Positions 50,338-59,402 of a stretch of 64,000 nucleotides of DNA are shown here, one piece after another (the first letter of the stretch is position 1; each line of letters opens with the position of its first letter). The notes beneath the pieces were generated by a model that saw nothing but the letters and a program-made list of their open reading frames with translations, did no database searches and was not told where the DNA came from. Location: NCBI RefSeq assembly GCF_001512305.1, contig NZ_LNUT01000005.1, positions 1,213,774 through 1,277,773 on the forward strand, written 5' to 3'. The position numbers and the translations under genes were made by a program. The stretch is from Arthrobacter sp. EPSL27. GTDB lineage: Bacteria; Actinomycetota; Actinomycetes; Actinomycetales; Micrococcaceae.

Positions 50338-51759
50338 ATGAGCACCATGCACCAGGAAGATCAGGGCAGCGACGTCGGCCGCGCCCTTGAAGAGTTGCGC
50401 GGGCGCCTGGCAGGGGCGGTGATCGAACCCGACGACCCGGCGTACGACGCGGCCCGGACCGTATGGAACGGCATGATCGATCTGCGCCCTCGGGCCGTCA
50501 TCCGGGCCGGCGCCGTAGGGGACATCGATCCGGTCCTGCACACCGCCCGGCACACCGGCCTGCCGCTCGCCGTCCGCGGTGGCGGGCACAACATTGCCGG
50601 CCACGGCACGGTCGACGGCGGCCTCGTGCTGGACCTGGGCCAGCTGCGCGGCGTGGAGGTCGACGTCGAGCAGCGGCTCGTCACGGTCGGGCCCGGGGCC
50701 ACCCTGGCCGACGTCGACCGGGCCACCGCCGCGCACGGCCTCGCCGTGCCGCTGGGCGTGATCAGTGCCACCGGCGTCGCGGGACTGACCCTCGGCGGAG
50801 GGGTGGGCTGGCTGACCCGGTCCAACGGGCTGAGCCTGGACAACCTTGCCTCCGCCGACGTCGTCACCGCCACCGGAGAGCACCTGCACGCCAGCGAACA
50901 GGAGAACCCCGAGCTTTTCTGGGGGCTGCGCGGCGGGGGTGGGAACTTCGGGGTGGTGTCGTCCTTCACGTTCCGCGCCCGGCCGCTGCCGGCAGCCGTG
51001 CTGGGCGGGAACTTCTTTTACCGCCCGCCCCGCTGGAAGAGTGCGCTGGGCGCGTTCGGCCGGTGGACGCAGGACCTGCCCGAGGAGATGAACCCGATCA
51101 GCTCCTTCCTGGTGCTCCCGCCCGAGTTCGGGATGGGGGACGAACCGTGGATGATCATCGGCTTCGCCTGGGCTTCGGAGGGCCACCAGCCCGGGCTTGA
51201 GCTGATCGGGCAGCTTCGCACCGCCGCGCCCCCGGACGAGGAGGAAGTCGCGCCCGCCGCCTGGCCGGAGTGGCAGTCCGCCATGGACAGCCTGTTTCCC
51301 AAAGGCTCGCGGGGGTACTGGAAGAACCTGTCGTTCTCCCGGCTGGACGACGCCGCCGTCGACGTCCTGGTCGGATTCGCCTCTGAGGTGACCTGGATGG
51401 GGACCGGGATCGACGTCCACCACATGGAAGGGGCCTTCGGGCGGGTACCGGAGCGGGCCACAGCGTTTCCCAACCGCTCGGCCAAGTACTGGCTGAACAT
51501 CTACGGCTTCTGGCAGGACCCCGCGGAGGACGAACGGCTGAGCGCCTTCGCCCGGAAAGCCCACGCCCTCATGCAGCCGTTCGGCGAGCACGGCGAATAC
51601 GTCAACTTCCTCGGCGCGGAAACCGGCCAGGACGCCGTCGAGGCCGCACGCCGGGCCTACGGGCCGGAGACCTATGACCGGCTGGTGGCGCTGAAGAACC
51701 GCTTCGACCCGGACAACCTGTTCCGCCTCAACCACAACATCGTGCCCGTCTCCACCTGA
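50338..51759 (+). CDS. Berberine-bridge-type FAD-dependent oxidoreductase
   Basis: A 473-residue flavoprotein. The FAD domain has VRGGGHNIAGHGTVDGG, where H84 is the residue expected to carry covalent FAD, and GVAGLTLGGGVGWLTR. ENPELFWGLRGGGGNFGVV and the terminal RFDPDNLFRLNHNIVP are also family hallmarks. The usual second (cysteinyl) flavin link is not seen. Such enzymes oxidise sugars, alcohols or plant-type compounds with oxygen. The start is ATG 50338, with ATG 50347 as an alternative. There is no secretion signal. It lies opposite an alpha/beta hydrolase. Confidence 0.88.
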   Translation: MSTMHQEDQGSDVGRALEELRGRLAGAVIEPDDPAYDAARTVWNGMIDLRPRAVIRAGAVGDIDPVLHTARHTGLPLAVRGGGHNIAGHGTVDGGLVLDLGQLRGVEVDVEQRLVTVGPGATLADVDRATAAHGLAVPLGVISATGVAGLTLGGGVGWLTRSNGLSLDNLASADVVTATGEHLHASEQENPELFWGLRGGGGNFGVVSSFTFRARPLPAAVLGGNFFYRPPRWKSALGAFGRWTQDLPEEMNPISSFLVLPPEFGMGDEPWMIIGFAWASEGHQPGLELIGQLRTAAPPDEEEVAPAAWPEWQSAMDSLFPKGSRGYWKNLSFSRLDDAAVDVLVGFASEVTWMGTGIDVHHMEGAFGRVPERATAFPNRSAKYWLNIYGFWQDPAEDERLSAFARKAHALMQPFGEHGEYVNFLGAETGQDAVEAARRAYGPETYDRLVALKNRFDPDNLFRLNHNIVPVST

Positions 51760-51913
51760 GACAACTAAAGCTGGCGGTGCCGGCCACTGGGGCCTGGAAT
51801 TATCGCTCCTACCGCCGCATCCGGGGCCGTGGTACCTTCAGCGAGATCAGGATGTCCCACGCGGCTCCTATCCAGCCCGGCTCCTGGCGCAACCCCAGAA
51901 AGCAGAGGCAACG

Positions 51914-52174
51914 ATGCCAACCTTATTGATCTTTCACGAAGTCGACGATGTTGAGCACTGGCTCAGCTCACCCAAACGGGAACAAATACTGGGGCCGCTG
52001 GGCATGACGGTCCGGACGTTCGTCGACCCGGCCAAGAGCAACCGTGTGGGGCTGATAGCCGAGGTCCCCGACATGGAAACGTTCCAGCGGATGATGGAGT
52101 CCGAGGAGGCCGCCGAAGCGATGAAGTACGACGGCGTCCGTCCGGACACCGTTCTGGTCCTCGTGGAGCCCTAA
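51914..52174 (+). CDS. Small dimeric alpha/beta-barrel-like hypothetical protein
   Basis: An 86-residue protein beginning MPTLLIFHEVDDVEHWLSSP, with a strand-helix-strand-helix-strand pattern (VRTFVDPAKSNRVGLIAEV, then METFQRMMESEEAAEAMK, then VLVLVEP). The layout suggests a ferredoxin-like fold of the ABM/dimeric alpha-beta barrel type, but no family is firmly recognised. AGAGGC precedes ATG 51914. It converges on the secreted phosphoesterase gene with ten bases between the stops. Confidence 0.65.
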   Translation: MPTLLIFHEVDDVEHWLSSPKREQILGPLGMTVRTFVDPAKSNRVGLIAEVPDMETFQRMMESEEAAEAMKYDGVRPDTVLVLVEP

Positions 52175-52184
52175 TCCCGTAGCG

Positions 52185-53261
52185 CTACTGGCTGAAGGGG
52201 ACCTTCTCCCAAGACAGAACGTCCGCGCCGTCGGCGCTGTTGCCGGCGACGGTGAACCTGACGTAGTTGGTGGCATTGGCTGATCCGTCGACGGTGATGC
52301 GCTGCAGGTCGTCGGCGGCGCCCCCGCCGTAGATGTCCAGCCAGGGTGATCCCTCCGCGAGCGGCTGGTTCTCGGCGAAGACGTGGCTGTCGCCGTTGAT
52401 GAGGTAAACCGGGGCATCGAAGCTGTTGGTTTCCTCGACGATGGCCTGCACGATGTCGCGGAAGCCGGACACGGTGCCCGGGTTGGCGGCCGCGGCGGCG
52501 AGCAGGGACGGGTCGAACATGTCGGCCTGGGTCATCAGGACCACGGCGCGGTTGTTGCGGCGTTTGGCGTCGGCGAAGGTGTCGCGGATCTGGGCCAGGA
52601 CTGCGTCCGTCCGGTGTTCCACTTCGGCTGCCTGCTCGGGCGTGGCTGAGGTTTCGCCCAGGCCGGCCCAGGGCTGCAGCGAGTTGTTGCTGCCCTGGAT
52701 GTTCAGCACGGAGAACGCCACCCGGCTCTGGGTGAAGCGGGCGTTTTCGGGCAGGCCGAGGTCCGCCTGGGTCTTGACCGGCATGGTGGCGCCCAAGGTC
52801 TTTCCGGGGTCGTCGAAGAAGACTTCCCGCAGTTTGGCGAGCCGTTCCAGCGGGTTGTAGGCGCCGTTATTGGCGCGGTGGCAGTCCACCCATTCGTTGT
52901 CGCCCGGGGTGTAGACCAGCGGGTGCTCGAGGGTGTCGAACTGTGCGCGGATGTTCTCGAAGTACTCGTCCGAGCACACCGTCGATCCGTTCTTGATGTC
53001 TCCCACGTGGGTGACGAACTTCAGTGAGCTGTCGGCGTTGATGTCCTGGACGCGGGCGGGGAACTTCGCGATTTCGGCCTCGCCGTACGGGATGTCGCCG
53101 ATCACACCGAACGTGAACGCTTTGTTGCCGGCGGCACCGCCGGCGGTGCCGCCCGTGGTGCCGCCCGTGGTGTTGTCGGCGGCGGTGGCGGGCTGGGCTG
53201 CCAGGAGGCCGAGCGCCAGGACGGCTGCCGCCGTCGTCGTTTTGATGGTCTTTGAAGGCAT
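52185..53261 (-). CDS. Secreted metallophosphoesterase
   Basis: A 358-residue exported protein. Residues 1-27 are a signal peptide (MPSKTIKTTT, hydrophobic core, QPATA cleavage site), followed by a Gly/Thr-rich linker. Metal-ligand motifs are VIGDIPYGE (D56), THVGDIKNG (D88), TPGDNEWVD as the GNHE-like motif, and INGDSHVF near the end. These match calcineurin-like phosphoesterases. It probably releases phosphate from extracellular phosphomonoesters or diesters. The upstream reading overlaps the next phosphodiesterase gene and was rejected. The neighbouring secreted phosphodiesterase suggests joint phosphate scavenging. Confidence 0.85.
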   Translation of the reverse strand: MPSKTIKTTTAAAVLALGLLAAQPATAADNTTGGTTGGTAGGAAGNKAFTFGVIGDIPYGEAEIAKFPARVQDINADSSLKFVTHVGDIKNGSTVCSDEYFENIRAQFDTLEHPLVYTPGDNEWVDCHRANNGAYNPLERLAKLREVFFDDPGKTLGATMPVKTQADLGLPENARFTQSRVAFSVLNIQGSNNSLQPWAGLGETSATPEQAAEVEHRTDAVLAQIRDTFADAKRRNNRAVVLMTQADMFDPSLLAAAAANPGTVSGFRDIVQAIVEETNSFDAPVYLINGDSHVFAENQPLAEGSPWLDIYGGGAADDLQRITVDGSANATNYVRFTVAGNSADGADVLSWEKVPFSQ

Positions 53262-53305
53262 GCCGGTATTCCTAGTCTTAGCGGGCCGGGACTTGAGGTG
53301 CACGG

Positions 53306-54163
53306 TTAGGCGCCGCGGGCGGTCAGGAACTGCTGCAGCGCGGCGAGGTGGTCGGTGTTGATGTGGTCCACGCCGGCGTCGAAGAGTTCTTTCCAGACGG
53401 CTTCGCGCGCGATGCCGGGCATGTCCGGGGTGGCCCAGAAGCGGACCCGGTGGCCGTTGGCGTGCGCCTCGGCCACGTAGTTGCGCAGTTTGGCGCGCTC
53501 GGCCTCCGGCATGGGGCCCGCGCCCTGCCAGGTGAAGAGCTTGGTCCAGTTGTCGCTGACCAGCGGCATCAGGCCGGCAGGCTTTCCGGAGGTGAGGTCT
53601 GCGGAGCGGCCATCGTAGAAGCTGAAGCGTTTCTCCTGTGCCTGCATGGTGGCGAGCGGGCGGTTCCCGCTGATGACCGCGGTGACCGGGCCGGTCTTGG
53701 TGGTGCCGTGGCTGTAGCGGCTCATGATGTCGCGGTGCTCGGCCAGCTCCTGCTCGATGGCGGCGTAGGTGGAATCGCCGTCGCTCTTGATGTCGATGAG
53801 CAGTTGCAGGCTGCCGTCCCATTTCGGGTAGACGCTGTGGCCTTGGCCGCGGACCAGGTCCTGGAGCGGGTCGAGGTAGAGGCTCTCGAGCGTGACGCCC
53901 GGCCGGGCATCCTCCCGGTCGTGGGCCACCAGCAGCTCGCCGTCCACCAGCCACACGTCCGCTTCCACACTGGTGAAGCCATGCTCCAGCGCATCGAACA
54001 GGGGGCGGTCATGCTCATAGTCGTTGTGCGCATGCGCCTGGGCGAGCGGCTGGCCGACGACGACGGGAGTCAGCTTGGTTGCCTCCGCCGGGGCAGAGGC
54101 TGCTGCTGTCCCGGCCAGGGAGGCCAAGACGGTGAAGGCGGCTAGCGTGCTTTTCACGAACAC
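53306..54163 (-). CDS. Secreted PI-PLC/GDPD-type phosphodiesterase
   Basis: A 285-residue exported protein with a signal peptide at about 1-23 (STLAAFTVLASLAGTAAAS). The catalytic start AQAHAHNDYEHDRPLFDAL has H44/H46, then SVEADVWLVDGELLVAHD has E67, D69 and H81, the pattern of glycerophosphodiester and PI-PLC-like phosphodiesterases. The C-terminus has GVDHINTDHLAALQQFL, as in GDPD proteins. GTG 54163 was chosen because AGGAG lies six bases upstream. It lies 44 bases upstream of the metallophosphoesterase gene on the same strand, so the two are probably expressed together. Confidence 0.85.
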   Translation of the reverse strand: MFVKSTLAAFTVLASLAGTAAASAPAEATKLTPVVVGQPLAQAHAHNDYEHDRPLFDALEHGFTSVEADVWLVDGELLVAHDREDARPGVTLESLYLDPLQDLVRGQGHSVYPKWDGSLQLLIDIKSDGDSTYAAIEQELAEHRDIMSRYSHGTTKTGPVTAVISGNRPLATMQAQEKRFSFYDGRSADLTSGKPAGLMPLVSDNWTKLFTWQGAGPMPEAERAKLRNYVAEAHANGHRVRFWATPDMPGIAREAVWKELFDAGVDHINTDHLAALQQFLTARGA

Positions 54164-54389
54164 GGAGTACTCCTTGAGTGCAGGGGATTCTCCGCCCGGC
54201 ACATGGAAGGCGCCGGGCAAAAGGGGGCGTGAAAAGACTGCTGGTCGCGGGAGAACGGTGGAGGGCGTGGTGGTGGCCGGCGGGTGAACCGGGGAGGACC
54301 ATTGGCATTGGCATCGTGGTTTACCCGCAAGCCACAGAAAAAGGCCCGCGGGCCCAGACACCTCTTCCTCCAGCTGAGACAATGTCCCA

Positions 54390-56264
54390 ATGGACATCGC
54401 GCTGGGAATCCTTGTTTTCGTCGCGGTGGTCTGCGCCGGCAGCGCGCTGGGCCGGAAACTCAACATATCCGTTCCGTTGCTGCTGGTATTGGCCGGCGTC
54501 GCCGGCTCCTTCCTCCCCTTCGTCCCGGTGATTGAGCTGAACCCCGAGGTGGTCCTCGTGGGACTCCTGCCGCCTCTGCTGTACGCCGCGGCACTGCGGA
54601 CATCGCTCTTCGATTTCAGCTCCAACCTCCGCGCCATCGGACTGCTGTCGGTGGGCTATGTCATCTTCGGGACACTCGCCGTGGGCTTTGTGGTCTGGTG
54701 GTTGTTCCCGGAAATCCCCCTGGCTGCCTGTATTGCCCTCGGTGCGGTTGTGGCGCCGCCGGATGCCGTCGCGGCGACCGCCATCGCGAGGAAAGTGGGG
54801 ATGCCGCGCAGGATCGTCACCATTCTGGAGGGCGAATCCTTGGTCAACGACGCCACCGCCCTGATCTGCCTCCGGGCCTCCATCGCCGCCATCTCGGGGT
54901 CGGTGTCCGTGATGGGGATCGCCACGGACTTCCTGCTCGCGGCCGGGGGCGGGGTGGTGGTGGGCATGGCAGCCGCGTACGTGCTGACCGAGCTCCGGAA
55001 GCGGACCCGGAACGTCGCCATCAACACCTCGACGTCGTTGGTCGCGCCGCTCGTTGCCTACCTTCCCGCGGAGGCGATTCACGCGTCCGGCGTCCTCGCC
55101 GTCGTCGTTACCGGATTGGTGATGGGCACCAAGGCGCCGTCCATGCCCAACGGCGCCGCCCGGCTGAGCCAGCGCAGCAACTGGAACACGGTGCAGTTCC
55201 TACTGGAAAACTCGGTCTTCCTGCTGATCGGGCTGCAGGTGCGGACCATCATCGAAGGCGTCCAGGACGATTCCCTGGGTGCCGGGCGGATTTGGACCGG
55301 CTGCGCTCTGATCCTGCTGGCGGTGCTGGTGTTCCGGCCGGTGTGGGTTTTCCCGGCAACGTACCTGCCCCGCCTGATTCCCTCCGTGCAGCGGAAGGAC
55401 CCGGCGCCTCCGTGGCAGTACGCGGCGATTGTCTCCTGGGCAGGGATGCGGGGAGTGGTCACCTTGGCGGCCGTGCTGGTGCTGCCCGCGGATCTGGAGC
55501 ACCGTTCGGTCCTGATTCTCGCCGCCCTGGTAGTGGTCGGTGGCACGCTGACGCTGCAGGGGTTCACTCTTCCGGCGCTGGTCCGGTTCCTGAAAGTCCA
55601 GGGCCCGGACCCGCGCGAAGACGCGCTGAACCAGGCCTCGCTCGTGCAGCTGGCCACCGCCGCGGGTGTAGCCCGCCTGCAGGAACTGCAGACAGAGAAC
55701 GATCCACCGGAGGTGGTGGCCATGCTGAAACGGCGCACCCAGGAGCGCGGTCTCGCTGCCTGGGAACGGCTCGGCCGCCCGTCGGCGGAAACAGCGACTC
55801 CCAGCGCGCGTTACGCCCGGCTCCGGCTGGCCATGCTGGAAGCGGAACGGGCCAAGGTGCTGGAAATGAGGCGCGGCGGCGAGTACCCGCACGAGGTCCT
55901 CAGCGAAGTACTGGACCAGCTGGATATTGAGGAATCCATGCTGGACCTGGCGCTGGACGAAGTGGACACCTCCGGCGAGGGCGGCGGGGAAGGGATCGCG
56001 CGGCCGGGCGGGGTATGCGCCCACCTCGAGTCGGCCCGGTCTCCGGAGGTCCCCGTGGACCCCTTCTGCGCGGGCTGCCGGACGGAAGGCACCACGACGG
56101 TGCACCTGCGGATGTGCGTGGCGTGCGGCAAAGTGGGGTGCTGCGATTCCTCAACCGGAACCCATGCCTCCAGGCACTTCGAAACGACCGGGCACCCGGT
56201 CATGCGGAGTATCGAGCCGGGCGAGGACTGGCGCTGGTGCTACCAGGACGACCTGCTGGGCTGA
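54390..56264 (+). CDS. Na+/H+ antiporter fused to a UBP-type zinc finger
   Basis: A 624-residue protein. Residues 1-400 form a CPA1 antiporter with about twelve helices, with the ion motif VAPPDAVAATA (D125) and ESLVNDATAL (N153, D154). Residues about 400-530 are a cytoplasmic helical region. Residues about 540-620 form a UBP-type zinc finger: GVCAHL, FCAGCRTEG, MCVACGKVGCCDSS, then THASRHFETTGHPV and RWCYQDD. In eukaryotes this finger binds the C-terminus of ubiquitin. Its bacterial ligand is unknown, and a regulatory role is inferred. ATG 54390 starts the first helix. Confidence 0.88.
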   Translation: MDIALGILVFVAVVCAGSALGRKLNISVPLLLVLAGVAGSFLPFVPVIELNPEVVLVGLLPPLLYAAALRTSLFDFSSNLRAIGLLSVGYVIFGTLAVGFVVWWLFPEIPLAACIALGAVVAPPDAVAATAIARKVGMPRRIVTILEGESLVNDATALICLRASIAAISGSVSVMGIATDFLLAAGGGVVVGMAAAYVLTELRKRTRNVAINTSTSLVAPLVAYLPAEAIHASGVLAVVVTGLVMGTKAPSMPNGAARLSQRSNWNTVQFLLENSVFLLIGLQVRTIIEGVQDDSLGAGRIWTGCALILLAVLVFRPVWVFPATYLPRLIPSVQRKDPAPPWQYAAIVSWAGMRGVVTLAAVLVLPADLEHRSVLILAALVVVGGTLTLQGFTLPALVRFLKVQGPDPREDALNQASLVQLATAAGVARLQELQTENDPPEVVAMLKRRTQERGLAAWERLGRPSAETATPSARYARLRLAMLEAERAKVLEMRRGGEYPHEVLSEVLDQLDIEESMLDLALDEVDTSGEGGGEGIARPGGVCAHLESARSPEVPVDPFCAGCRTEGTTTVHLRMCVACGKVGCCDSSTGTHASRHFETTGHPVMRSIEPGEDWRWCYQDDLLG

Positions 56265-56304
56265 GGCCCGTAGCTCCCTCAGCCAGCCTTCCAGGACCTG
56301 CCTC

Positions 56305-56781
56305 TCAAAGCTCGCGATAGTAGTAAAGCATCGGATCCGTCTGGTTGGGTTCGGTGTTGGTGAAGCCGCGTGCTTCGTAGAAACGGCGCGCGTCGGTGTC
56401 CTCGCCGTCCACGTTGATCTCCATGAGCTCACCGCCCCGGCCGCGCACCAGGTCGAGGGCCGCGTCCAGGAGTGCACTGCCGAGGCGGCGGCCGCGGAGC
56501 TCCGGGCGGACGTAAAGCTCGTCGAGGATCGCGACCGGCCCCTGGTACCAGACGTTGGGCCGGAAACTCAGCACCGCAAGCCCGCTCGCCGGCTCGCCGG
56601 TCAGCAGGACCACTACGTCGTCCCCCGCCAGGAGCTGGGTCAACCGTGCTTGAAGCTCCCCAACGCCGGGAGTCGGCGTCGAGAACTCAGTGTTGAAATC
56701 ATGAAGCAACCGGGCGACGACGGCGGCGTCGTCCGCCGTCGCCCGCCGCGGCCCGTGGCCCGCAGGATCGCCGGAAGTCAT
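56305..56781 (-). CDS. GNAT-family N-acetyltransferase
   Basis: A 158-residue acetyltransferase. The acetyl-CoA loop is VRPELRGRRLGSALLDAALD near residues 85-105 (the R/Q-x-x-G-x-G/A motif appears as RGRRLG). It ends with the typical ARRFYEARGF helix-strand and a YYYREL tail. ATG 56781 begins MTSGDPAGHG; a GTG at 56817 would add twelve residues. The acceptor substrate is unknown. It converges on the antiporter-zinc finger gene. Confidence 0.82.
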   Translation of the reverse strand: MTSGDPAGHGPRRATADDAAVVARLLHDFNTEFSTPTPGVGELQARLTQLLAGDDVVVLLTGEPASGLAVLSFRPNVWYQGPVAILDELYVRPELRGRRLGSALLDAALDLVRGRGGELMEINVDGEDTDARRFYEARGFTNTEPNQTDPMLYYYREL

Positions 56782-56948
56782 GGCTTCATCATGAGGAGTC
56801 GGCAACGCGGCGTCCACCCCTTACCTACGGCCAGGGTCATTCGGGGTGTTATGCCGCGCGGACGGCGCCCACGACGAAAACTGCGCCGGCGCCTACCCCG
56901 TTCTGGATACGGATGCTCTTAAGCGAACTTCCGCAGCGGTGGAACTGA

Positions 56949-58409
56949 CTATCCCACGTCGAGTCTGCCGTTGATTCGATGGGGAACGCCCAGCAAGTTC
57001 TTGTCTTGGATGGCCTCCGGCAGCAGGTTCTGGGGGAACCCCTGGTATGCCACCGGGCGGAGGAAACGCGTGATGGCGGCGGTCCCCACGGACGTACTGT
57101 GGGAAGCCGAGGTCGCCGGGTACGGGCCGCCATGCTGCTGAGCGTAGGTGACGGATACGCCGGTAGGCCACTGGTTCCACAGCAGGCGTCCAGCGCGTTT
57201 GGCCAGGTGCTGCACTAGGTCCTGCACGTCGTCGTCCGCCTCGCCGTGAACAGTCGCCGTCAGCTGCCCTTCCAGGACACGGGCCACAGCGGTGAGCTGA
57301 GCCTCATCCTGGTAGGTGACCACGAGGGATGCGGGGCCAAAGCACTCGGCCAGCAGCGTGTCAGGGTCCTGGAGGAGATCCTCGACAGTTGTAGCGAGAA
57401 TTGCGGACGTGGGCAGTTGGTCGGCTGTACCGGCCGCTTCAGTGAGGACTTTCACGCCTGGGTGGTTCGTCATTTGCTTGAGGGACTCCATGAAGCCCGT
57501 CAAGATGCGTTCATTGAGGAGCGGGCCCGGAGCCGGCAAGGACTGCGAGCTGAGGTGAGCCAAAATTCCGGAGTCCTCGGGCACCAGCAACACGCCTGGC
57601 TTCGTGCAGAGCTGGCCGGCACTGGACGCGACCGAGCCGATGAACCCCTGGGCTATCTCCTCCCCTCGGTTCGCCGCAGCGGAGCGCGTGACGAAGACGG
57701 GGTTGACGCTGCCCATCTCGGCGAAAAACGGGATGGGCTCCGGACGGGAGTTGGCCAGGTCCAGCAGCGCCCGGCCGGCGGAAATCGACCCGGTGAATGA
57801 CCCTGCCTTCACGCGCGCATCGGTGAGGGCGCTCCTGCCGGCGTCCGTTCCGAAAACCAGGGAAAAGAGGCCGGAGGGTGCACCGGCCGCTGCTAGGGCG
57901 CCGGTGATGACCCGGCCGGTGGCTTCCGACAGGTCAGGGTGACCGGAATGAACCTTGAGGACCACTGAGCACCCGGCTGCCAGGGCCGATGCGGTGTCTC
58001 CGCCCGCGGTGCTGAAAGCGAAGGGAAAATTGCTCGCTGCGAAGACAACCACGGGGCCCAGCGGTATGAAAACGCGCCGCAGATCGGGGCGCGGGGCGCC
58101 CATGGGCCACTGCGCGTCGGCAGGGTCGATCCGCGCGTCGAGGTAGGAACCCTCGTCGAGGACTTCTGCGAAGAGCCTCAACTGGAACGTGGTCCGCTTC
58201 AACTCGGACTGGAGCCGTACTTCTGCCAGGTGGGTCTCGCGCTGAGCGATCGGGATCAGGTCCGGGGCGGCCTCGTCCAAGGCATCGGCGACTGCCGACA
58301 GTGCCTTCGCGCGGCCAGAGGGCGACGTCGCGGCCCATTCATCCGAGGCCGCGGCCGATGAGGCCAGGATCTTTTCGAGTTCTTCCGGTCTAGTTTGCGG
58401 GAAGGTCAT
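56949..58409 (-). CDS. Aldehyde dehydrogenase, ketoglutarate-semialdehyde type
   Basis: A 486-residue NAD(P)-dependent aldehyde dehydrogenase. Catalytic residues are N127 in AASNFPFAF, E231 in FFAEMGSVNP and C268 in SSAGQLCTKP. The FFAEMGSVNPVF and GQLCTKPG versions are typical of alpha-ketoglutaric semialdehyde dehydrogenases, which finish the breakdown of pentoses, sugar acids or hydroxyproline. It is the last gene of the IclR-headed cluster, 99 bases after the aldolase gene. The context fits sugar-acid or related carboxylate catabolism, but the inducing substrate is not evident. Confidence 0.9.
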   Translation of the reverse strand: MTFPQTRPEELEKILASSAAASDEWAATSPSGRAKALSAVADALDEAAPDLIPIAQRETHLAEVRLQSELKRTTFQLRLFAEVLDEGSYLDARIDPADAQWPMGAPRPDLRRVFIPLGPVVVFAASNFPFAFSTAGGDTASALAAGCSVVLKVHSGHPDLSEATGRVITGALAAAGAPSGLFSLVFGTDAGRSALTDARVKAGSFTGSISAGRALLDLANSRPEPIPFFAEMGSVNPVFVTRSAAANRGEEIAQGFIGSVASSAGQLCTKPGVLLVPEDSGILAHLSSQSLPAPGPLLNERILTGFMESLKQMTNHPGVKVLTEAAGTADQLPTSAILATTVEDLLQDPDTLLAECFGPASLVVTYQDEAQLTAVARVLEGQLTATVHGEADDDVQDLVQHLAKRAGRLLWNQWPTGVSVTYAQQHGGPYPATSASHSTSVGTAAITRFLRPVAYQGFPQNLLPEAIQDKNLLGVPHRINGRLDVG

Positions 58410-58508
58410 GGGTATGGCTCCAATTCAGGATCTTGATTCAGCAGGTCATCTGGTTGCGTGGCCACGCAGGGCCCGGTTCGTGCGTGGTGGCGTTCTTCCG
58501 GTGGGCGG

Positions 58509-59294
58509 TTAGGCCTTCGCCTCGGCCAGCTGGCTGGCGGCGGCGTTTTCCAGTTCCACGAGGTCGGTGGCGACGGTGACGAAGGTGAAGCCCTGCTGCG
58601 CACGACTCCGGGCGGTGGCCGCATCCAGGGTGTGGATTCCGGCGATTTTCCCGGCAGCCTCGGCGGCAGTGAGAGCGCGCTTCAGCCGGTCCTCCAGCGA
58701 GTCCTGGACGTCGGGGTCGAGTGGGTACTTTCCGCCGAGTCCCAGCGAAAGATCGTAGGGTCCCACGTAAATGCCGTCCAGGTCTTCCACTGCGCAGATG
58801 TCGTCGAGGTTGGCGAGTGCCTCTGCCGTTTCCACCATCACGAGCACGAGCACGGCCTCGTCCGCCTCGGCTGGCGTCGGACCAATCCGAAGCCCGGACC
58901 GCATCGGGCCGTAGGAGCGCTGCCCGGTTCCGGCCGCACGGGGGTAGCGGGCTGCCGCGACGGCGGCCCTGGCCTCCGCTGCATTGTTGACCAGCGGGAC
59001 GATAATTCCACGGGCGCCGGCATCCAGTGCCCGGCCAATGGCGGCTGCGTCGTTCGCCCCCACCCGAACGACCCCGGCAGCCCCGTGGCCGGCGTCGATG
59101 GCCATCAGATTCTGCAGAATGCCTGCATATCCAAGCAGGCCGTGCTGGGCGTCCAGGCACACGTAGTCGTATCCGAGCCGAGCGATCCGTTCGTTGGACG
59201 CCGGCGCATCCAGGACGGACCAGAATCCGAAGGTCGGCTGTTTGTCCTTGGCACGCCTGATTACCTCGGCTGCTGGGTGGGTGGTTGCTGTCAC
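58509..59294 (-). CDS. HpcH/HpaI-family aldolase
   Basis: A 261-residue class II aldolase that cleaves 2-keto-3-deoxy acids to pyruvate and an aldehyde. It has FGFWSVLDAPASNERIARLG, then YVCLDAQHGLL with the catalytic-base region, GIIVPLVNNAAEA, LVMVETAEAL with a metal-binding Glu, and GIYVGPYDLSLGLG. These are standard HpcH/HpaI segments. The start is GTG 59294. In this cluster its aldehyde product could feed the adjacent aldehyde dehydrogenase. Related enzymes act on 2-keto-3-deoxyglucarate, 4-hydroxy-2-ketoheptanedioate and rhamnonate derivatives. Confidence 0.9.
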   Translation of the reverse strand: MTATTHPAAEVIRRAKDKQPTFGFWSVLDAPASNERIARLGYDYVCLDAQHGLLGYAGILQNLMAIDAGHGAAGVVRVGANDAAAIGRALDAGARGIIVPLVNNAAEARAAVAAARYPRAAGTGQRSYGPMRSGLRIGPTPAEADEAVLVLVMVETAEALANLDDICAVEDLDGIYVGPYDLSLGLGGKYPLDPDVQDSLEDRLKRALTAAEAAGKIAGIHTLDAATARSRAQQGFTFVTVATDLVELENAAASQLAEAKA

Positions 59295-59402
59295 AGGATC
59301 TGCTCTTCTCCGGGCGCCGGTGCTGGTGTCGCCAGTTGCCGATTGGGTGGGTAGTGGTGCGGATCCGGGGCGGAGCCCTCAACGGCTCCGCCCCGGAAGG
59401 GG

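Noticed and set aside
54343..54354. GGCCCGCGGGCC palindrome upstream of the antiporter-zinc finger gene
   Set aside because: A 12-bp GC palindrome is not rare in such DNA and there is no T-run or paired site, so I did not call it a terminator or operator.
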